Source: an uncultured Eubacteriales bacterium
GTDB lineage: Bacteria; Bacillota; Clostridia; Oscillospirales; Acutalibacteraceae
Assembly (NCBI GenBank): GCA_910584745.1
Contig: CAJUDG010000002.1
Location: forward strand, 186,001 to 250,000
Direction of reading: 5' to 3'
Length of the DNA stretch: 64,000 nt
Numbering within the stretch: the first letter of the stretch is position 1; every line of letters starts with the position of its first letter. The translations under genes and the position numbers were made by a program. A model generated the notes under the pieces. The model searched no databases. It was not told the DNA's origin and saw only the letters and a program-made list of their open reading frames with translations. Shown piece by piece: positions 16,527 to 25,109 of the stretch.

Positions 16527-16895
16527 GTGATTCAACAGCAGTCTTACCTCAAGGTTGCCGACAACACGGGTGCCAAGGAGCTTATGTGCATCCGGGTGCT
16601 TGGCGGCACCGGCAGGAGGTATGCCAATATCGGCGACGTGGTGGTGGCCTCTGTAAAGAAGGCGGCGCCCGGCGGCGTGGTGAAGAAGGGCGACGTCGTA
16701 AAGGCGGTCATCGTCCGGTCCGCCTCCGGCGTTCGCCGGGACGACGGCACCTATATCCGCTTCGATGAGAACGCCGCTGTCATCATCCGTGAGGACAAAA
16801 ACCCCAGGGGCACCCGCATCTTCGGGCCTGTGGCCCGCGAGCTGCGCGACAAGGAGTATATGAAGATCCTGTCGCTGGCCCCCGAAGTGCTTTGA
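16527..16895 (+). CDS. rplN: 50S ribosomal protein L14
   Basis: 122 residues from a GTG at 16527 behind AAAGGAGG. IQQQSYLKVADNTGAKELMC is the invariant start, and the C-terminus keeps FGPVARELRDKEYMKI. L14 forms intersubunit contacts and binds the silencing factor RsfS. Confidence 0.99.
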   Translation: MIQQQSYLKVADNTGAKELMCIRVLGGTGRRYANIGDVVVASVKKAAPGGVVKKGDVVKAVIVRSASGVRRDDGTYIRFDENAAVIIREDKNPRGTRIFGPVARELRDKEYMKILSLAPEVL

Positions 16896-16911
16896 TGGAG
16901 GTGTACCGAAT

Positions 16912-17229
16912 ATGAATAAAGTACACGTAAAGACCGGCGACACCGTGATGATCATCAGCGGCCGCGACCGGGGCAAGAAGGGCAAGGTCATGCAGGTGAG
17001 CCCCAAGGAGGGCAAGGTCATCGTAGAGAACGCCAACTTCGTGCAGAAGCACGTGAAGCCCCGCAGGATGGGCGAGCCCGGCGGCATCATCAAGGCGGAG
17101 AGCGCCATTTACGCCTGCAAGGTGCAGGTGGTCTGCCCCCGCTGCGGCAAGCCGACCCGTGTGGGCCACAAGGTCCTTGCGGACGGCACAAAAGAGCGCA
17201 TTTGCAGAAAATGCGGCGAGTCGCTGTAA
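16912..17229 (+). CDS. rplX: 50S ribosomal protein L24
   Basis: 105 residues with a KOW fold: KTGDTVMIISGRDRGKKGKV. The C-terminal part carries CPRCGKPTRVGHK and CRKCGESL, a CxxC/CxxC zinc ribbon seen in many Firmicute L24 proteins. L24 initiates 50S assembly. Confidence 0.99.
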   Translation: MNKVHVKTGDTVMIISGRDRGKKGKVMQVSPKEGKVIVENANFVQKHVKPRRMGEPGGIIKAESAIYACKVQVVCPRCGKPTRVGHKVLADGTKERICRKCGESL

Positions 17230-17247
17230 GGGAGGAAGACGAAGAAT

Positions 17248-17790
17248 ATGGCAGCTAGACTGAAAGAGATGTATAAGACGGAGATCGCCCCCCAGCTGAT
17301 GAAGAAGTTTGGCTATAAGTCCGTCATGCAGATACCGAAGCTGGACAAGATAGTCATCAACGTGGGCGCGGGCGAGGCCAAGGAGAACGCCAAGGCCATC
17401 GACGCCATTTCCGGGGACCTGATGAAGATAACCGGCCAGAAGCCCGTTGTGTGCAAGGCGAAGAAAAGCGTCGCGAACTTCAAGGTGCGCGAGGGGATGC
17501 CCATCGGCGTGAAGGTGACCCTTCGCGGCGAGCGGATGTACGAGTTTTTGGATAGGCTGTTCAATGTGGCTCTGCCGCGCGTCAGGGACTTTCGGGGCAT
17601 AAACCCCAACTCCTTTGACGGCCGGGGCAACTACAATATGGGTATCCGCGAGCAGCTTATCTTCCCCGAGATAGACTATGACAAGATAGACAAGGTGCGG
17701 GGCATGGACATCTGCTTTGTGACCACGGCACACACCGACGAGGAAGCCCGGGAGTTCCTCTCCCTGATGGGCGCCCCGTTCACGAGATAA
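17248..17790 (+). CDS. rplE: 50S ribosomal protein L5
   Basis: 180 residues. It includes IPKLDKIVINVGAGEA and the FDGRGNYNMGIREQLIFPEI block. L5 binds 5S rRNA in the central protuberance and touches the P-site tRNA. Confidence 0.99.
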   Translation: MAARLKEMYKTEIAPQLMKKFGYKSVMQIPKLDKIVINVGAGEAKENAKAIDAISGDLMKITGQKPVVCKAKKSVANFKVREGMPIGVKVTLRGERMYEFLDRLFNVALPRVRDFRGINPNSFDGRGNYNMGIREQLIFPEIDYDKIDKVRGMDICFVTTAHTDEEAREFLSLMGAPFTR

Positions 17791-17805
17791 AGGGAGGGAC
17801 ATTTT

Positions 17806-17991
17806 GTGGCAAAGACATCTATGAAGATAAAGCAGCAAAGGCCCGCGAAGTTTTCCACCCGCCAGTATAACCGGTGCAAGATATGCGGCCGGCCCCACGC
17901 TTACCTTCGCAAGTACGGAATATGCCGCATTTGCTTTCGGGAGCTTGCCTATAAGGGCGAGATACCCGGCGTGAAGAAGGCAAGCTGGTAA
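17806..17991 (+). CDS. rpsZ: 30S ribosomal protein S14, type Z
   Basis: 61 residues from a GTG. Four zinc cysteines are present in RCKICGRPHAY and GICRICFREL, marking the zinc-binding short form usual in Firmicutes. S14 is a late assembling protein of the 30S head. Confidence 0.98.
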   Translation: MAKTSMKIKQQRPAKFSTRQYNRCKICGRPHAYLRKYGICRICFRELAYKGEIPGVKKASW

Positions 17992-18012
17992 TACAGGAAG
18001 GAGGAAAAGTTC

Positions 18013-18411
18013 ATGCAAGTTACCGATACCATCGCGGACCTGCTGACCCGCATCCGCAACGCGCAGGCCGCGAAGCATGATACGGTGGAGGTGCCCGCCA
18101 GCAACATGAAGAAGGCCATCTGCCAGATACTGGTGGACGAGGGCTATGTGCGGCACTACTCCGTGAAGGAGGACGGCAAGCAGGGCGTTATCACCATCTC
18201 CCTGAAGTATGCCGAGGGGCGCCAGCCGGTCATAAAGGGCCTTAAAAGGGTCTCGAAGCCGGGCCTGCGCATCTACTCCAGCGCCGAGGAGCTGCCCAAA
18301 GTCATGAAGGGCCTGGGCGTGGCGATAGTCTCCACCTCCAAGGGCATCATGACCGACAGGGCCGCAAGGCAGCAAAACGTCGGCGGCGAAGTGCTGGCGT
18401 TCATTTGGTAA
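18013..18411 (+). CDS. rpsH: 30S ribosomal protein S8
   Basis: 132 residues; VTDTIADLLTRIRNAQAAKH at the start and GIMTDRAARQQNVGGEVLAF at the end are typical. S8 binds the central domain of 16S rRNA and in E. coli represses the spc operon. Confidence 0.99.
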   Translation: MQVTDTIADLLTRIRNAQAAKHDTVEVPASNMKKAICQILVDEGYVRHYSVKEDGKQGVITISLKYAEGRQPVIKGLKRVSKPGLRIYSSAEELPKVMKGLGVAIVSTSKGIMTDRAARQQNVGGEVLAFIW

Positions 18412-18430
18412 AGAAGGGGGTGCGTCGAGT

Positions 18431-18979
18431 ATGTCGAGAATTGGAAGAAAACCCATAAATATTCCCGCCGGCGTCGAGGTAAAGATCGACGGCAGCGCAG
18501 TGAGCGTTAAGGGCCCCAAGGGGACGCTTTCCCAGAGCTTTAACCCGAAGATGGAGATAAAGCAGGAGGGCGCGGAGGTCATCGTGACCCGTCCGGACGA
18601 CCAGAAGGAGAACCGGTCCCTGCACGGCCTTACGCGCACGCTCATCCACAACATGGTGGTCGGCGTGACCGAGGGCTTCTCTAAGACCTTAGAGGTCCAG
18701 GGCGTAGGCTACCGCGTGCAGAAGCAGGGTAAGGACCTGGTGATGAACCTGGGCTATTCCCATCAGGTGGTGGTCAGCGAGACGGACGAGATAAAGATAG
18801 ACGTCCCGAACCCCAACACCATCGTTATCTCGGGCATAGACAAGCAGAAGGTGGGCCAGTTTGCCGCCGAGGTGCGCGAGAAGCGTCCGCCGGAGCCCTA
18901 TAAGGGCAAGGGCATCCGCTATCAGGGCGAGTATGTCCGGCATAAGGAAGGCAAGGCCGGCAAAGGAGCTAAAGGCTAA
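18431..18979 (+). CDS. rplF: 50S ribosomal protein L6
   Basis: 182 residues, two repeated L6 domains: SRIGRKPINIPAGVEV at the start and the conserved RPPEPYKGKGIRYQGEYV near the end. L6 lies at the factor-binding region. After it a 200-base gap, unusual inside this cluster, holds one copy of a dispersed hairpin repeat. Confidence 0.99.
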   Translation: MSRIGRKPINIPAGVEVKIDGSAVSVKGPKGTLSQSFNPKMEIKQEGAEVIVTRPDDQKENRSLHGLTRTLIHNMVVGVTEGFSKTLEVQGVGYRVQKQGKDLVMNLGYSHQVVVSETDEIKIDVPNPNTIVISGIDKQKVGQFAAEVREKRPPEPYKGKGIRYQGEYVRHKEGKAGKGAKG

Positions 18980-19023
18980 TAACCGGGCGCTAAGCTTATT
19001 GTCAGCACAGCTTTGGGAGCGGG

Positions 19024-19110
19024 TAAAAAGTTTCGTCCACCTTTTCAAAGGTGGCAGGGTGTGGGGCAGAGCCCCGCGACCTTGCCGAAGCGCGCGCCCT
19101 GTGCGCGTGA
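19024..19110 (+). repeat. Dispersed three-hairpin repeat, copy A
   Basis: Between rplF and rplR. Arm 1 CCACCTTT/AAAGGTGG (19037-19054), arm 2 GGGGC-AGA-GCCCC (19063-19075), tail hairpin CGCGCGC/GCGCGTG (19090-19108). The same layout recurs at 24181 and 30107 with different stem bases. Confidence 0.75.
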
Positions 19111-19180
19111 AGGCCCAAAATATACTCCCAAAACATGTAGTTTTAACGTATTGAGCGTTGAATGAAAGAAGGTAAAATCT

Positions 19181-19540
19181 ATGGTAAATAAACCGGATAC
19201 CAATAAGGCGCGCCTGCGCCGGCACAGACGGGTCCGGGGCAAGATCTCCGGCACAGCCGAGAGGCCCCGCCTGAACGTGTTTCGCTCCTCGGCCAATATC
19301 TACGCCCAGGTGATAGACGACGTGGCGGGCGTGACCTTGTGCGCCGCATCCACGGTGGAGAAGGGCTTTGAGGGCAACGGCGGCAATAAGGAAGCGGCCC
19401 GCAAGGTGGGCAAGCTCATCGCTGAGCGCGCCCAGGAGAAGGGCATCAGCAACGTGGTCTTTGACCGCGGGGGCTATATCTTCCACGGCCGCGTGCAGGA
19501 GCTGGCCGAGGGCGCCCGCGAGGGCGGCCTGAAATTCTGA
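19181..19540 (+). CDS. rplR: 50S ribosomal protein L18
   Basis: 119 residues. RLRRHRRVRGKISGTAERPR and VVFDRGGYIFHGRVQELA are family signatures. L18 brings 5S rRNA to the 50S subunit. It restarts the cluster after the repeat-bearing gap, with an AAGAAGG site. Confidence 0.99.
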   Translation: MVNKPDTNKARLRRHRRVRGKISGTAERPRLNVFRSSANIYAQVIDDVAGVTLCAASTVEKGFEGNGGNKEAARKVGKLIAERAQEKGISNVVFDRGGYIFHGRVQELAEGAREGGLKF

Positions 19541-19557
19541 GCGAGGAGGAATAGAGT

Positions 19558-20064
19558 TTGGCTAGTGAGAGGAATTTTGACCCGAACGGCGTAGAGATGC
19601 AGGAGCGCGTCGTGGCCATAAACCGCGTATCAAAGACCGTTAAGGGCGGCCGCGTCATGAAATTCTCCGCCCTGGTGGTAGTGGGCGACGGCAACGGCAC
19701 GGTGGGCTTTGGCATTGGAAAGGCCGCCGAGGTGCCCGACGCCATCCGCAAGGGCATCGAGGACGCCAAGAAGAACCTTTATCATGTGGCCCTTCGCGGC
19801 AGCACCATCCCCCACGAGATCGTGGGCGAGTTCGGCGCGGGCAAGGTCATCCTGAAGCCCGCCGCCCCCGGTACCGGCGTTATCGCCGGCGGCCCGGTGC
19901 GCGCCGTTGTGGAGAGCGCGGGCATAAAGGATATCCGTACAAAGGCCCTGCGCTCCAATAACCCGTGCAATGTGGTGCGGGCCACTTTGGCCGGTCTTAC
20001 CCAGCTGCGTACCGCCGAAGAGGTGGCCGCCATAAGGGGCAAGCAGGTCAAGGAAATACTGTAA
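19558..20064 (+). CDS. rpsE: 30S ribosomal protein S5
   Basis: 168 residues, starting from a TTG at 19558 behind GCGAGGAGGA. It shows ERVVAINRVSKTVKGGRVMK, the S5 double-stranded RNA-binding part, and GTGVIAGGPVRAVVE. S5 shapes decoding accuracy. Confidence 0.99.
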   Translation: MASERNFDPNGVEMQERVVAINRVSKTVKGGRVMKFSALVVVGDGNGTVGFGIGKAAEVPDAIRKGIEDAKKNLYHVALRGSTIPHEIVGEFGAGKVILKPAAPGTGVIAGGPVRAVVESAGIKDIRTKALRSNNPCNVVRATLAGLTQLRTAEEVAAIRGKQVKEIL

Positions 20065-20079
20065 GGAGGGCTCGTAAAG

Positions 20080-20247
20080 ATGAAAGTAACGCTTAAAAGG
20101 AGCCTTATCGGCAGCAAGAAGGACCAGATCGCCACTGCCCACGCCCTGGGGCTTTTCAAGGTGGGGGACTGCCGTGAGCAGCCCGACAACGACCAGACCA
20201 AGGGCAAGGTACAAAAGATCAGTCATTTGGTAGAGGTTAGTGAATAA
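20080..20247 (+). CDS. rpmD: 50S ribosomal protein L30
   Basis: 55 residues: VTLKRSLIGSKKDQIATAHA, and LGLFKVGDCREQPDN in the middle. Normal size for bacterial L30 and in its usual place between rpsE and rplO. AAGGAGGG site 10 bases before the ATG. Confidence 0.98.
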   Translation: MKVTLKRSLIGSKKDQIATAHALGLFKVGDCREQPDNDQTKGKVQKISHLVEVSE

Positions 20248-20268
20248 GCTTGAAGGAGGTGCGTTAAA

Positions 20269-20709
20269 ATGAAGCTAAACCAGCTTACAGCCGTGCCCGG
20301 CGCCACAAAAGACGCTAAGCGCATTGGCCGCGGCCACGGCTCCGGCAACGGCAAGACCGCCGGCAAGGGGCATAAGGGCCAGAAGGCAAGGGCCGGCCAC
20401 GGTATGCGTCCCGGCTTTGAGGGCGGCCAGATGCCCCTGCAGAGGCGTATCCCCAAGCGCGGCTTCAACAATATCTTCGCTCGTGAGGTAGTTTCCGTGA
20501 ATGTGGGCAGTCTAAACTGCTTCGAGAACGGCGCAGAGGTGGACGTGAACGCTCTTATGGAGGCCGGCGTACTGAAGAAGAGCGGCGACGCCCTGAAGAT
20601 ACTGGCCAACGGCGAGGTCACAAAGAAACTGACGGTCAAGGCAAACGCTTTTTCCGAAGCGGCAAAGGCCAAGATAGAGGCCGCAGGCGGGAAAGCCGAG
20701 GTGGTCTGA
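20269..20709 (+). CDS. rplO: 50S ribosomal protein L15
   Basis: 146 residues; the Gly/Lys-rich N-terminus (GRGHGSGNGKTAGKGHKGQK) threads into 23S rRNA, and GFEGGQMPLQRRIPKRGF follows. The stop codon abuts the secY TTG. Confidence 0.99.
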   Translation: MKLNQLTAVPGATKDAKRIGRGHGSGNGKTAGKGHKGQKARAGHGMRPGFEGGQMPLQRRIPKRGFNNIFAREVVSVNVGSLNCFENGAEVDVNALMEAGVLKKSGDALKILANGEVTKKLTVKANAFSEAAKAKIEAAGGKAEVV

Positions 20710-20710
20710 G

Positions 20711-22027
20711 TTGCTGAACACCATCAAAAATGCTTGGCGCATCCCGGACCTTAGAAAGAAGATGCTCTACACCCTGCTCATTATCGTGGTATTCAGGTTC
20801 GGCTCGGTGATCCCGGTGCCCTTCCTGGACGCTTCGGCCCTGTCCACGCTGATGAAAACCGCCAGCGAGGGCAACACTGCGCTGGGCTATATCAATATGC
20901 TCACCGGCGGCGCGTTCTCATACGCCTCGCTGTTCGCAATGGGCATAACCCCATATATCAACAGCTCCATTATCATGCAGCTGCTGACAATAGCGATACC
21001 GGCCCTGGAGCGCCTTTCAAAGGAGGGCGAGACCGGCCGAAAGAAGATCGCCACCATCACCCGCTATGTGACAGTTGGCCTGGGACTTATCCAGGGCATC
21101 GCCTACTACTTCTACCTGCGCTCTAACGCGGGCATCGTGAAGGTGACCGAGGGCTTTGCCGGGGCCTTTGTGGGCATTGTCATTGTGCTGACCTTTACTG
21201 CGGGCACGGCCCTTATCATGTGGATGGGCGAGCAGATAAACGACAAGGGCATCGGCAACGGCATCTCCATAATCCTGTTCGCCGGAATAGTGGCAAGGCT
21301 GCCCGTGACCTTCGGCGGCGTCTGGCAGTATTTCAGCCTGGGCCTGGAGAGCCCCTCCACCAGCGGCCAGTTCCTGGTGCTGGCGCCCCTGTTTATCATC
21401 CTGTTCCTGGTGGTCATCTGGGTCATCGTATTCATGAACGAGGCGGAGCGCCGCATCCCGGTGCAGTACGCCAAAAAGGTAGTGGGCCGCAAGATGTACG
21501 GCGGCCAGAGCACCTATATGCCTGTGAAGGTGGCCATGAGCGGCGTTATGCCCGTCATCTTCGCCAGCGCCATACTGAGCATACCCCAGTTCATCCAGTT
21601 CTTCTGGAACCCCACAGAGGGTTTTGGCAAGGCGTTCATGGACGCTTTTGCCCAGACCGGGTGGCTCTATACGGTGCTCTACTTCCTGCTGATCATCATG
21701 TTCGCATACTTCTATATGTCCGTTCAGTATAATCCTCTGGAGATGGCGAATAACCTCAGGCAGAACAACGGCACTGTGCCCGGCCTTCGTCCGGGGCGGC
21801 CCACGGCGGAGTTTATAGCCAAGATCCTTTCCAAGGTGACGCTTATCGGCGCGATGTTCCTGGCATTCGTGGCGCTTATCCCCATCATCTTCACCAACCT
21901 TACCGGTATGCACGGGCTGTCGTTGGGCGGCACGTCGGTGATAATCATCGTGGGCGTGGCGCTGGAGACCGTCAAGCAGATGGAGAGCCAGATGATGATG
22001 CGCCATTACAAGGGCTTCTTGGACTAA
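20711..22027 (+). CDS. secY: Protein translocase subunit SecY
   Basis: 438 residues, ten membrane helices. The start is a TTG one base after the rplO stop, giving LNTIKNAWRIPDLRKKML. It shows GITPYINSSIIMQLL, the loop RIPVQYAKKVVGRKMYGGQS, and GLRPGRPTAEFI near the end. SecY forms the channel for export and membrane insertion, with SecE and SecG encoded elsewhere. Confidence 0.99.
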   Translation: MLNTIKNAWRIPDLRKKMLYTLLIIVVFRFGSVIPVPFLDASALSTLMKTASEGNTALGYINMLTGGAFSYASLFAMGITPYINSSIIMQLLTIAIPALERLSKEGETGRKKIATITRYVTVGLGLIQGIAYYFYLRSNAGIVKVTEGFAGAFVGIVIVLTFTAGTALIMWMGEQINDKGIGNGISIILFAGIVARLPVTFGGVWQYFSLGLESPSTSGQFLVLAPLFIILFLVVIWVIVFMNEAERRIPVQYAKKVVGRKMYGGQSTYMPVKVAMSGVMPVIFASAILSIPQFIQFFWNPTEGFGKAFMDAFAQTGWLYTVLYFLLIIMFAYFYMSVQYNPLEMANNLRQNNGTVPGLRPGRPTAEFIAKILSKVTLIGAMFLAFVALIPIIFTNLTGMHGLSLGGTSVIIIVGVALETVKQMESQMMMRHYKGFLD

Positions 22028-22100
22028 GTGAGCAAGAAACGGGCGGCAGGCGGCGCAGCGATTTTTGGACCTGCCGCTTAGGAAGAAAGGATGTATCGGT

Positions 22101-22739
22101 ATGAAGCTTATCCTTTTAGGGGCTCCGGGGGCCGGAAAGGGCACCCAGGCCGAGGTAATTTGTGAGAATAAAAAGATACCGGCGATCTCGACGGGAAATA
22201 TCCTGCGCGAGGCGCTGAAGAACGGCACGGAGATGGGCCTTAAAGCCAAGAGCTATATGGAGAGCGGGGCCTTGGTACCCGACGAGATACTCATTGGCAT
22301 AATAAAGGACCGGATCAAGGAGGAGGACTGCAAGAACGGCTTTATCCTTGACGGCTTCCCCAGGACCATTCCCCAGGCCGAGGCTCTGGACGGGATGGGC
22401 GCGGATATCGACGTTGTGCTGGACATCGAGGTGGCCGACGAGGATATCGTGACCCGCATGTCCGGACGCCGCGTCTGCGAGAAGTGCGGCGCCTCCTACC
22501 ACGTGCTGTATAAGCAGCCCAAGGTGGAGGGCGTATGCGACAGCTGCGCGGGCGCCCTCATTCAGCGCAAGGACGACCACCCGGATACGGTGAAGGAGAG
22601 GCTGGAGGTATACCACAGCCAGACCGAGCCGCTGAAGGAATATTACAGCAAGCAGGGCAAGCTGCGGGTAGTGCACGGACAGGACAAGGTGGAGGACACC
22701 ACAAGGATGGTACTGGAAGCCTTGGAGGATCTTTCATGA
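22101..22739 (+). CDS. adk: Adenylate kinase
   Basis: 212 residues from the ATG at 22101 (the frame opens earlier at 22065 without a site). P-loop GAPGAGKGTQ, AMP-binding GFPRTIPQ, and a LID domain with four cysteines (CEKC and CDSC) that bind zinc, the Gram-positive type. Converts ATP + AMP to 2 ADP. Its last codons overlap the map start. Confidence 0.98.
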   Translation: MKLILLGAPGAGKGTQAEVICENKKIPAISTGNILREALKNGTEMGLKAKSYMESGALVPDEILIGIIKDRIKEEDCKNGFILDGFPRTIPQAEALDGMGADIDVVLDIEVADEDIVTRMSGRRVCEKCGASYHVLYKQPKVEGVCDSCAGALIQRKDDHPDTVKERLEVYHSQTEPLKEYYSKQGKLRVVHGQDKVEDTTRMVLEALEDLS

Positions 22740-23488
22740 TCGTGCTGAAAACCAGCAGGGAGCTCAGTGTAATGCGCAAGGCGGGAAGGATATCCCAGAA
22801 GGCTCTGCGGCTTGCGGGCGAGGCGGTTGAACCGGGCGTGTCTGCCTGGGAGATCGACAAGCTCGTGCGGCAGTATATAGAGTCGGAGGGGGCGAAACCC
22901 AGCTTCTTAGGGTACGACGGCTATCCCGCCAGCGCGTGTATTTCAGTGAACGACGTGGTCATCCACGGCATACCGAAGAAGAGCGTCATATTTAAAAAGG
23001 GCGATATCGTCAGCATAGACGTAGGCGCTTATTACGAGGGCTTCCACGGCGACAACGCCTGGACCTTCCCCTGCGGGGAGATAAGTCCGCAAGCGCAGGC
23101 CCTTCTTGACGCCACCGAGCGGTCGCTGTTTTTAGGTATCGAGAAGGCCCGGCCGGGCAACCGGATAGGGGATGTGGGCCGCGCGGTACAGGAGTATGTC
23201 GAAGCCCGCAGTTACTCGGTGGTACGAGAGTTTACCGGCCACGGAGTAGGTGCGGAGATGCACGAGGACCCCAGCGTCCCCAATTACGGCACCCCGGGAA
23301 GGGGTGCAAGACTGACGGCTGGTATGGTCATCGCCATAGAGCCGATGATAAACCAGGGCCGGCGCGAGATAGAGGTGAAGCCCGACGGCTGGACGGTAGT
23401 CACAAAGGACGGCAGCCTGTCGGCGCACTTTGAGCACACGGTGGCGATAACCCCCCAGGGGCCGGTCATTCTGACCCTGCCGGAGTAA
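22736..23488 (+). CDS. map: Methionine aminopeptidase, type I
   Basis: 250 residues from the ATG at 22736, which overlaps the adk stop and has TTGGAGG upstream. It removes N-terminal Met from new proteins. Metal ligands are recognisable in VSIDVGAYYEGFHGD (Asp), FTGHGVG (His), AIEPM (Glu) and FEHTVAI (Glu). Confidence 0.98.
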   Translation: MIVLKTSRELSVMRKAGRISQKALRLAGEAVEPGVSAWEIDKLVRQYIESEGAKPSFLGYDGYPASACISVNDVVIHGIPKKSVIFKKGDIVSIDVGAYYEGFHGDNAWTFPCGEISPQAQALLDATERSLFLGIEKARPGNRIGDVGRAVQEYVEARSYSVVREFTGHGVGAEMHEDPSVPNYGTPGRGARLTAGMVIAIEPMINQGRREIEVKPDGWTVVTKDGSLSAHFEHTVAITPQGPVILTLPE

Positions 23489-23498
23489 GGGGGCCGCT

Positions 23499-23765
23499 AT
23501 GGAGCTAAAGCGTGGCCAGGTGGTAAGGTCAAAGGCCGGAAGGGACCAGGGCAGCTTTATGGCTGTGCTGGGCGCGGAACCCCAATGGGCGGTGCTGGCC
23601 GACGGCAAGGGCAGGCCCCTTGAGCGGCCGAAGCGCAAGAATATCCGGCACATAAGCCCGACCCTAACGGTGCTTCCTGAGGAGGCGCTTGCCACCAATC
23701 GTAAACTTCGTGCCGCCCTGCGGGAAGCGGGCGGGCAGAGAGAGAATATACCCGCGGAGGTTTGA
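23499..23765 (+). CDS. KOW-domain RNA-binding protein
   Basis: 88 residues. The N-terminal half is a KOW-type barrel (KRGQVVRSKAGRDQGS), then RPKRKNIRHI, then a helical, charged C-terminus. In many clostridia a gene of this kind, sometimes called L14e/L6e/L27e-like, lies between map and infA exactly as here. A ribosome-associated or translation role is inferred from position and fold only. Confidence 0.85.
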   Translation: MELKRGQVVRSKAGRDQGSFMAVLGAEPQWAVLADGKGRPLERPKRKNIRHISPTLTVLPEEALATNRKLRAALREAGGQRENIPAEV

Positions 23766-23768
23766 GGT

Positions 23769-23987
23769 ATGTCAAAGCAAGACGTAATTGAGGTGCAGGG
23801 CGTGGTAAAGGAGGCTCTGCCGAACGCACAGTTCCAGGTGGAGCTTCAGAACGGGCACACGGTCCTGGCCCACATATCCGGCAAGCTTCGGATGAATTTC
23901 ATCCGCATACTGCCGGGGGATAAGGTGACGCTGGAGATGTCCCCCTATGACCTTACCAAGGGGCGGATAACCTGGCGGTCGAAATAA
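23769..23987 (+). CDS. infA: Translation initiation factor IF-1
   Basis: 72 residues, a single OB-fold: SKQDVIEVQGVVKEALPNA and IRILPGDKVTLEMSPYDL, near-universal IF-1 sequence. Binds the A site of the 30S during initiation. GCGGAGG site overlapping the previous stop. Confidence 0.99.
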   Translation: MSKQDVIEVQGVVKEALPNAQFQVELQNGHTVLAHISGKLRMNFIRILPGDKVTLEMSPYDLTKGRITWRSK

Positions 23988-24036
23988 GCCGGGCCCTGTA
24001 GGATAACAAGGCGACAGAAAGGAAAGTGATGACAGA

Positions 24037-24150
24037 ATGAAAGTACGTCCTTCTGTTAAGAAGATGTGTGAGAAGTGCAAGATCATCAAGCGCAAGGGGA
24101 AGGTCATGGTCATCTGTGAGAACCCCAAGCACAAGCAGCGCCAGGGCTAA
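24037..24150 (+). CDS. rpmJ: 50S ribosomal protein L36
   Basis: 37 residues: KVRPSVKKMCEKCKIIKRKG and ICENPKHKQRQG, with zinc ligands Cys, Cys, Cys, His. The last small protein of the spc part, followed by repeat copy B. Confidence 0.98.
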   Translation: MKVRPSVKKMCEKCKIIKRKGKVMVICENPKHKQRQG

Positions 24151-24180
24151 ATAGAACGGCGCGAAGCGGGGAAGGGAGGT

Positions 24181-24262
24181 CCGGGGGGACCAGTTCCCCC
24201 GGCAGGGTTTGGGACAGAGTCCCAAGGTCTTAGGCGCGCGAGCGAAGCAAGCGCAAGAAACC
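24181..24262 (+). repeat. Dispersed three-hairpin repeat, copy B
   Basis: Between rpmJ and rpsM. Arm 1 CCGGGGG/CCCCCGG (24181-24202), arm 2 TTGGGAC-AGA-GTCCCAA (24209-24225), tail GCGCGCGAGCGAAGCAAGCGC region (24233-24253). Relative to copy A the arm 2 G-C pair is replaced by A-T on both sides. Confidence 0.75.
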
Positions 24263-24302
24263 CCGCTCCCCGACAAACCAAGTGAAAGGAATGGTCAATA
24301 AC

Positions 24303-24671
24303 ATGGCTCGAATTTCCGGTATCGACCTGCCAAGAGACAAGCGAATCGAAATCGCTCTGACCTATATCTACGGCATTGGCCGCAAGACCGCCACAAATAT
24401 CTGCGCGGCGACGGGCGTTGACCCCGACATCCGTGTCCGGGACCTCAGTGAGGACGACGCCTCGAAGCTCCGCGACTATATCGACAAGAACTGCCACGTA
24501 GAGGGCGACCTCAGGCGGGACGTAGCGTTTGACATCAAGCGTCTGGTGGAGATCGGCTGCTACCGCGGCGTGCGCCATAGAAAGGGCCTGCCCGTAAGGG
24601 GCCAGCGCACCAAGACCAATGCCCGCACCCGCAAGGGCCCGCGCAAGACCATGGCTAATAAGAAGAAGTAA
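24303..24671 (+). CDS. rpsM: 30S ribosomal protein S13
   Basis: 122 residues from the ATG at 24303: ARISGIDLPRDKRIEIALTY, ending RTKTNARTRKGPRKTMANK. S13 contacts the P-site tRNA and L5. First of the alpha-operon genes, following the repeat-bearing gap. Confidence 0.99.
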   Translation: MARISGIDLPRDKRIEIALTYIYGIGRKTATNICAATGVDPDIRVRDLSEDDASKLRDYIDKNCHVEGDLRRDVAFDIKRLVEIGCYRGVRHRKGLPVRGQRTKTNARTRKGPRKTMANKKK

Positions 24672-24686
24672 GGAGGGATTCACAAA

Positions 24687-25085
24687 ATGGCACAGAAGAC
24701 CACGAAGGGTACAGTGCGCCGCCGCCGTGAGCGCAAGAATATTGAACGCGGCGCGGCCCATATCCAGTCCACGTTCAACAACACCATCGTCACCATCACC
24801 GACACCCAGGGCAACGCCATCTCCTGGGCAAGCTCGGGCGAGCTGGGCTTCAGGGGTTCCAGAAAGTCCACTCCCTTCGCCGCGCAGACCGCGGCGGAGA
24901 CCGCCGCGAAGCTGGCGATGGAGCACGGTATGAAATCCGTTGAGGTGTTCGTCAAGGGTCCCGGCGCCGGCCGCGAGGCGGCTATCCGTGCGCTGCAGGC
25001 CGCGGGGCTGGACGTGAGCATGATAAAAGACGTGACCCCCATCCCCCATAACGGCTGCCGCCCGCCCAAAAGGCGCCGCGTGTAA
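24687..25085 (+). CDS. rpsK: 30S ribosomal protein S11
   Basis: 132 residues; ERGAAHIQSTFNNTIVTITD and the C-terminal DVTPIPHNGCRPPKRRRV are typical. S11 lies on the 30S platform near the E site. Confidence 0.99.
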   Translation: MAQKTTKGTVRRRRERKNIERGAAHIQSTFNNTIVTITDTQGNAISWASSGELGFRGSRKSTPFAAQTAAETAAKLAMEHGMKSVEVFVKGPGAGREAAIRALQAAGLDVSMIKDVTPIPHNGCRPPKRRRV

Positions 25086-25109
25086 AAACATTAGGAGGTT
25101 ACAGAAAAT

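Noticed and set aside
16783..18654. 623-codon minus-strand frame across rplN to rplF
   Set aside because: Antisense to seven ribosomal genes. Long stop-free antisense frames are expected in GC-rich DNA; no ribosome site or domain.
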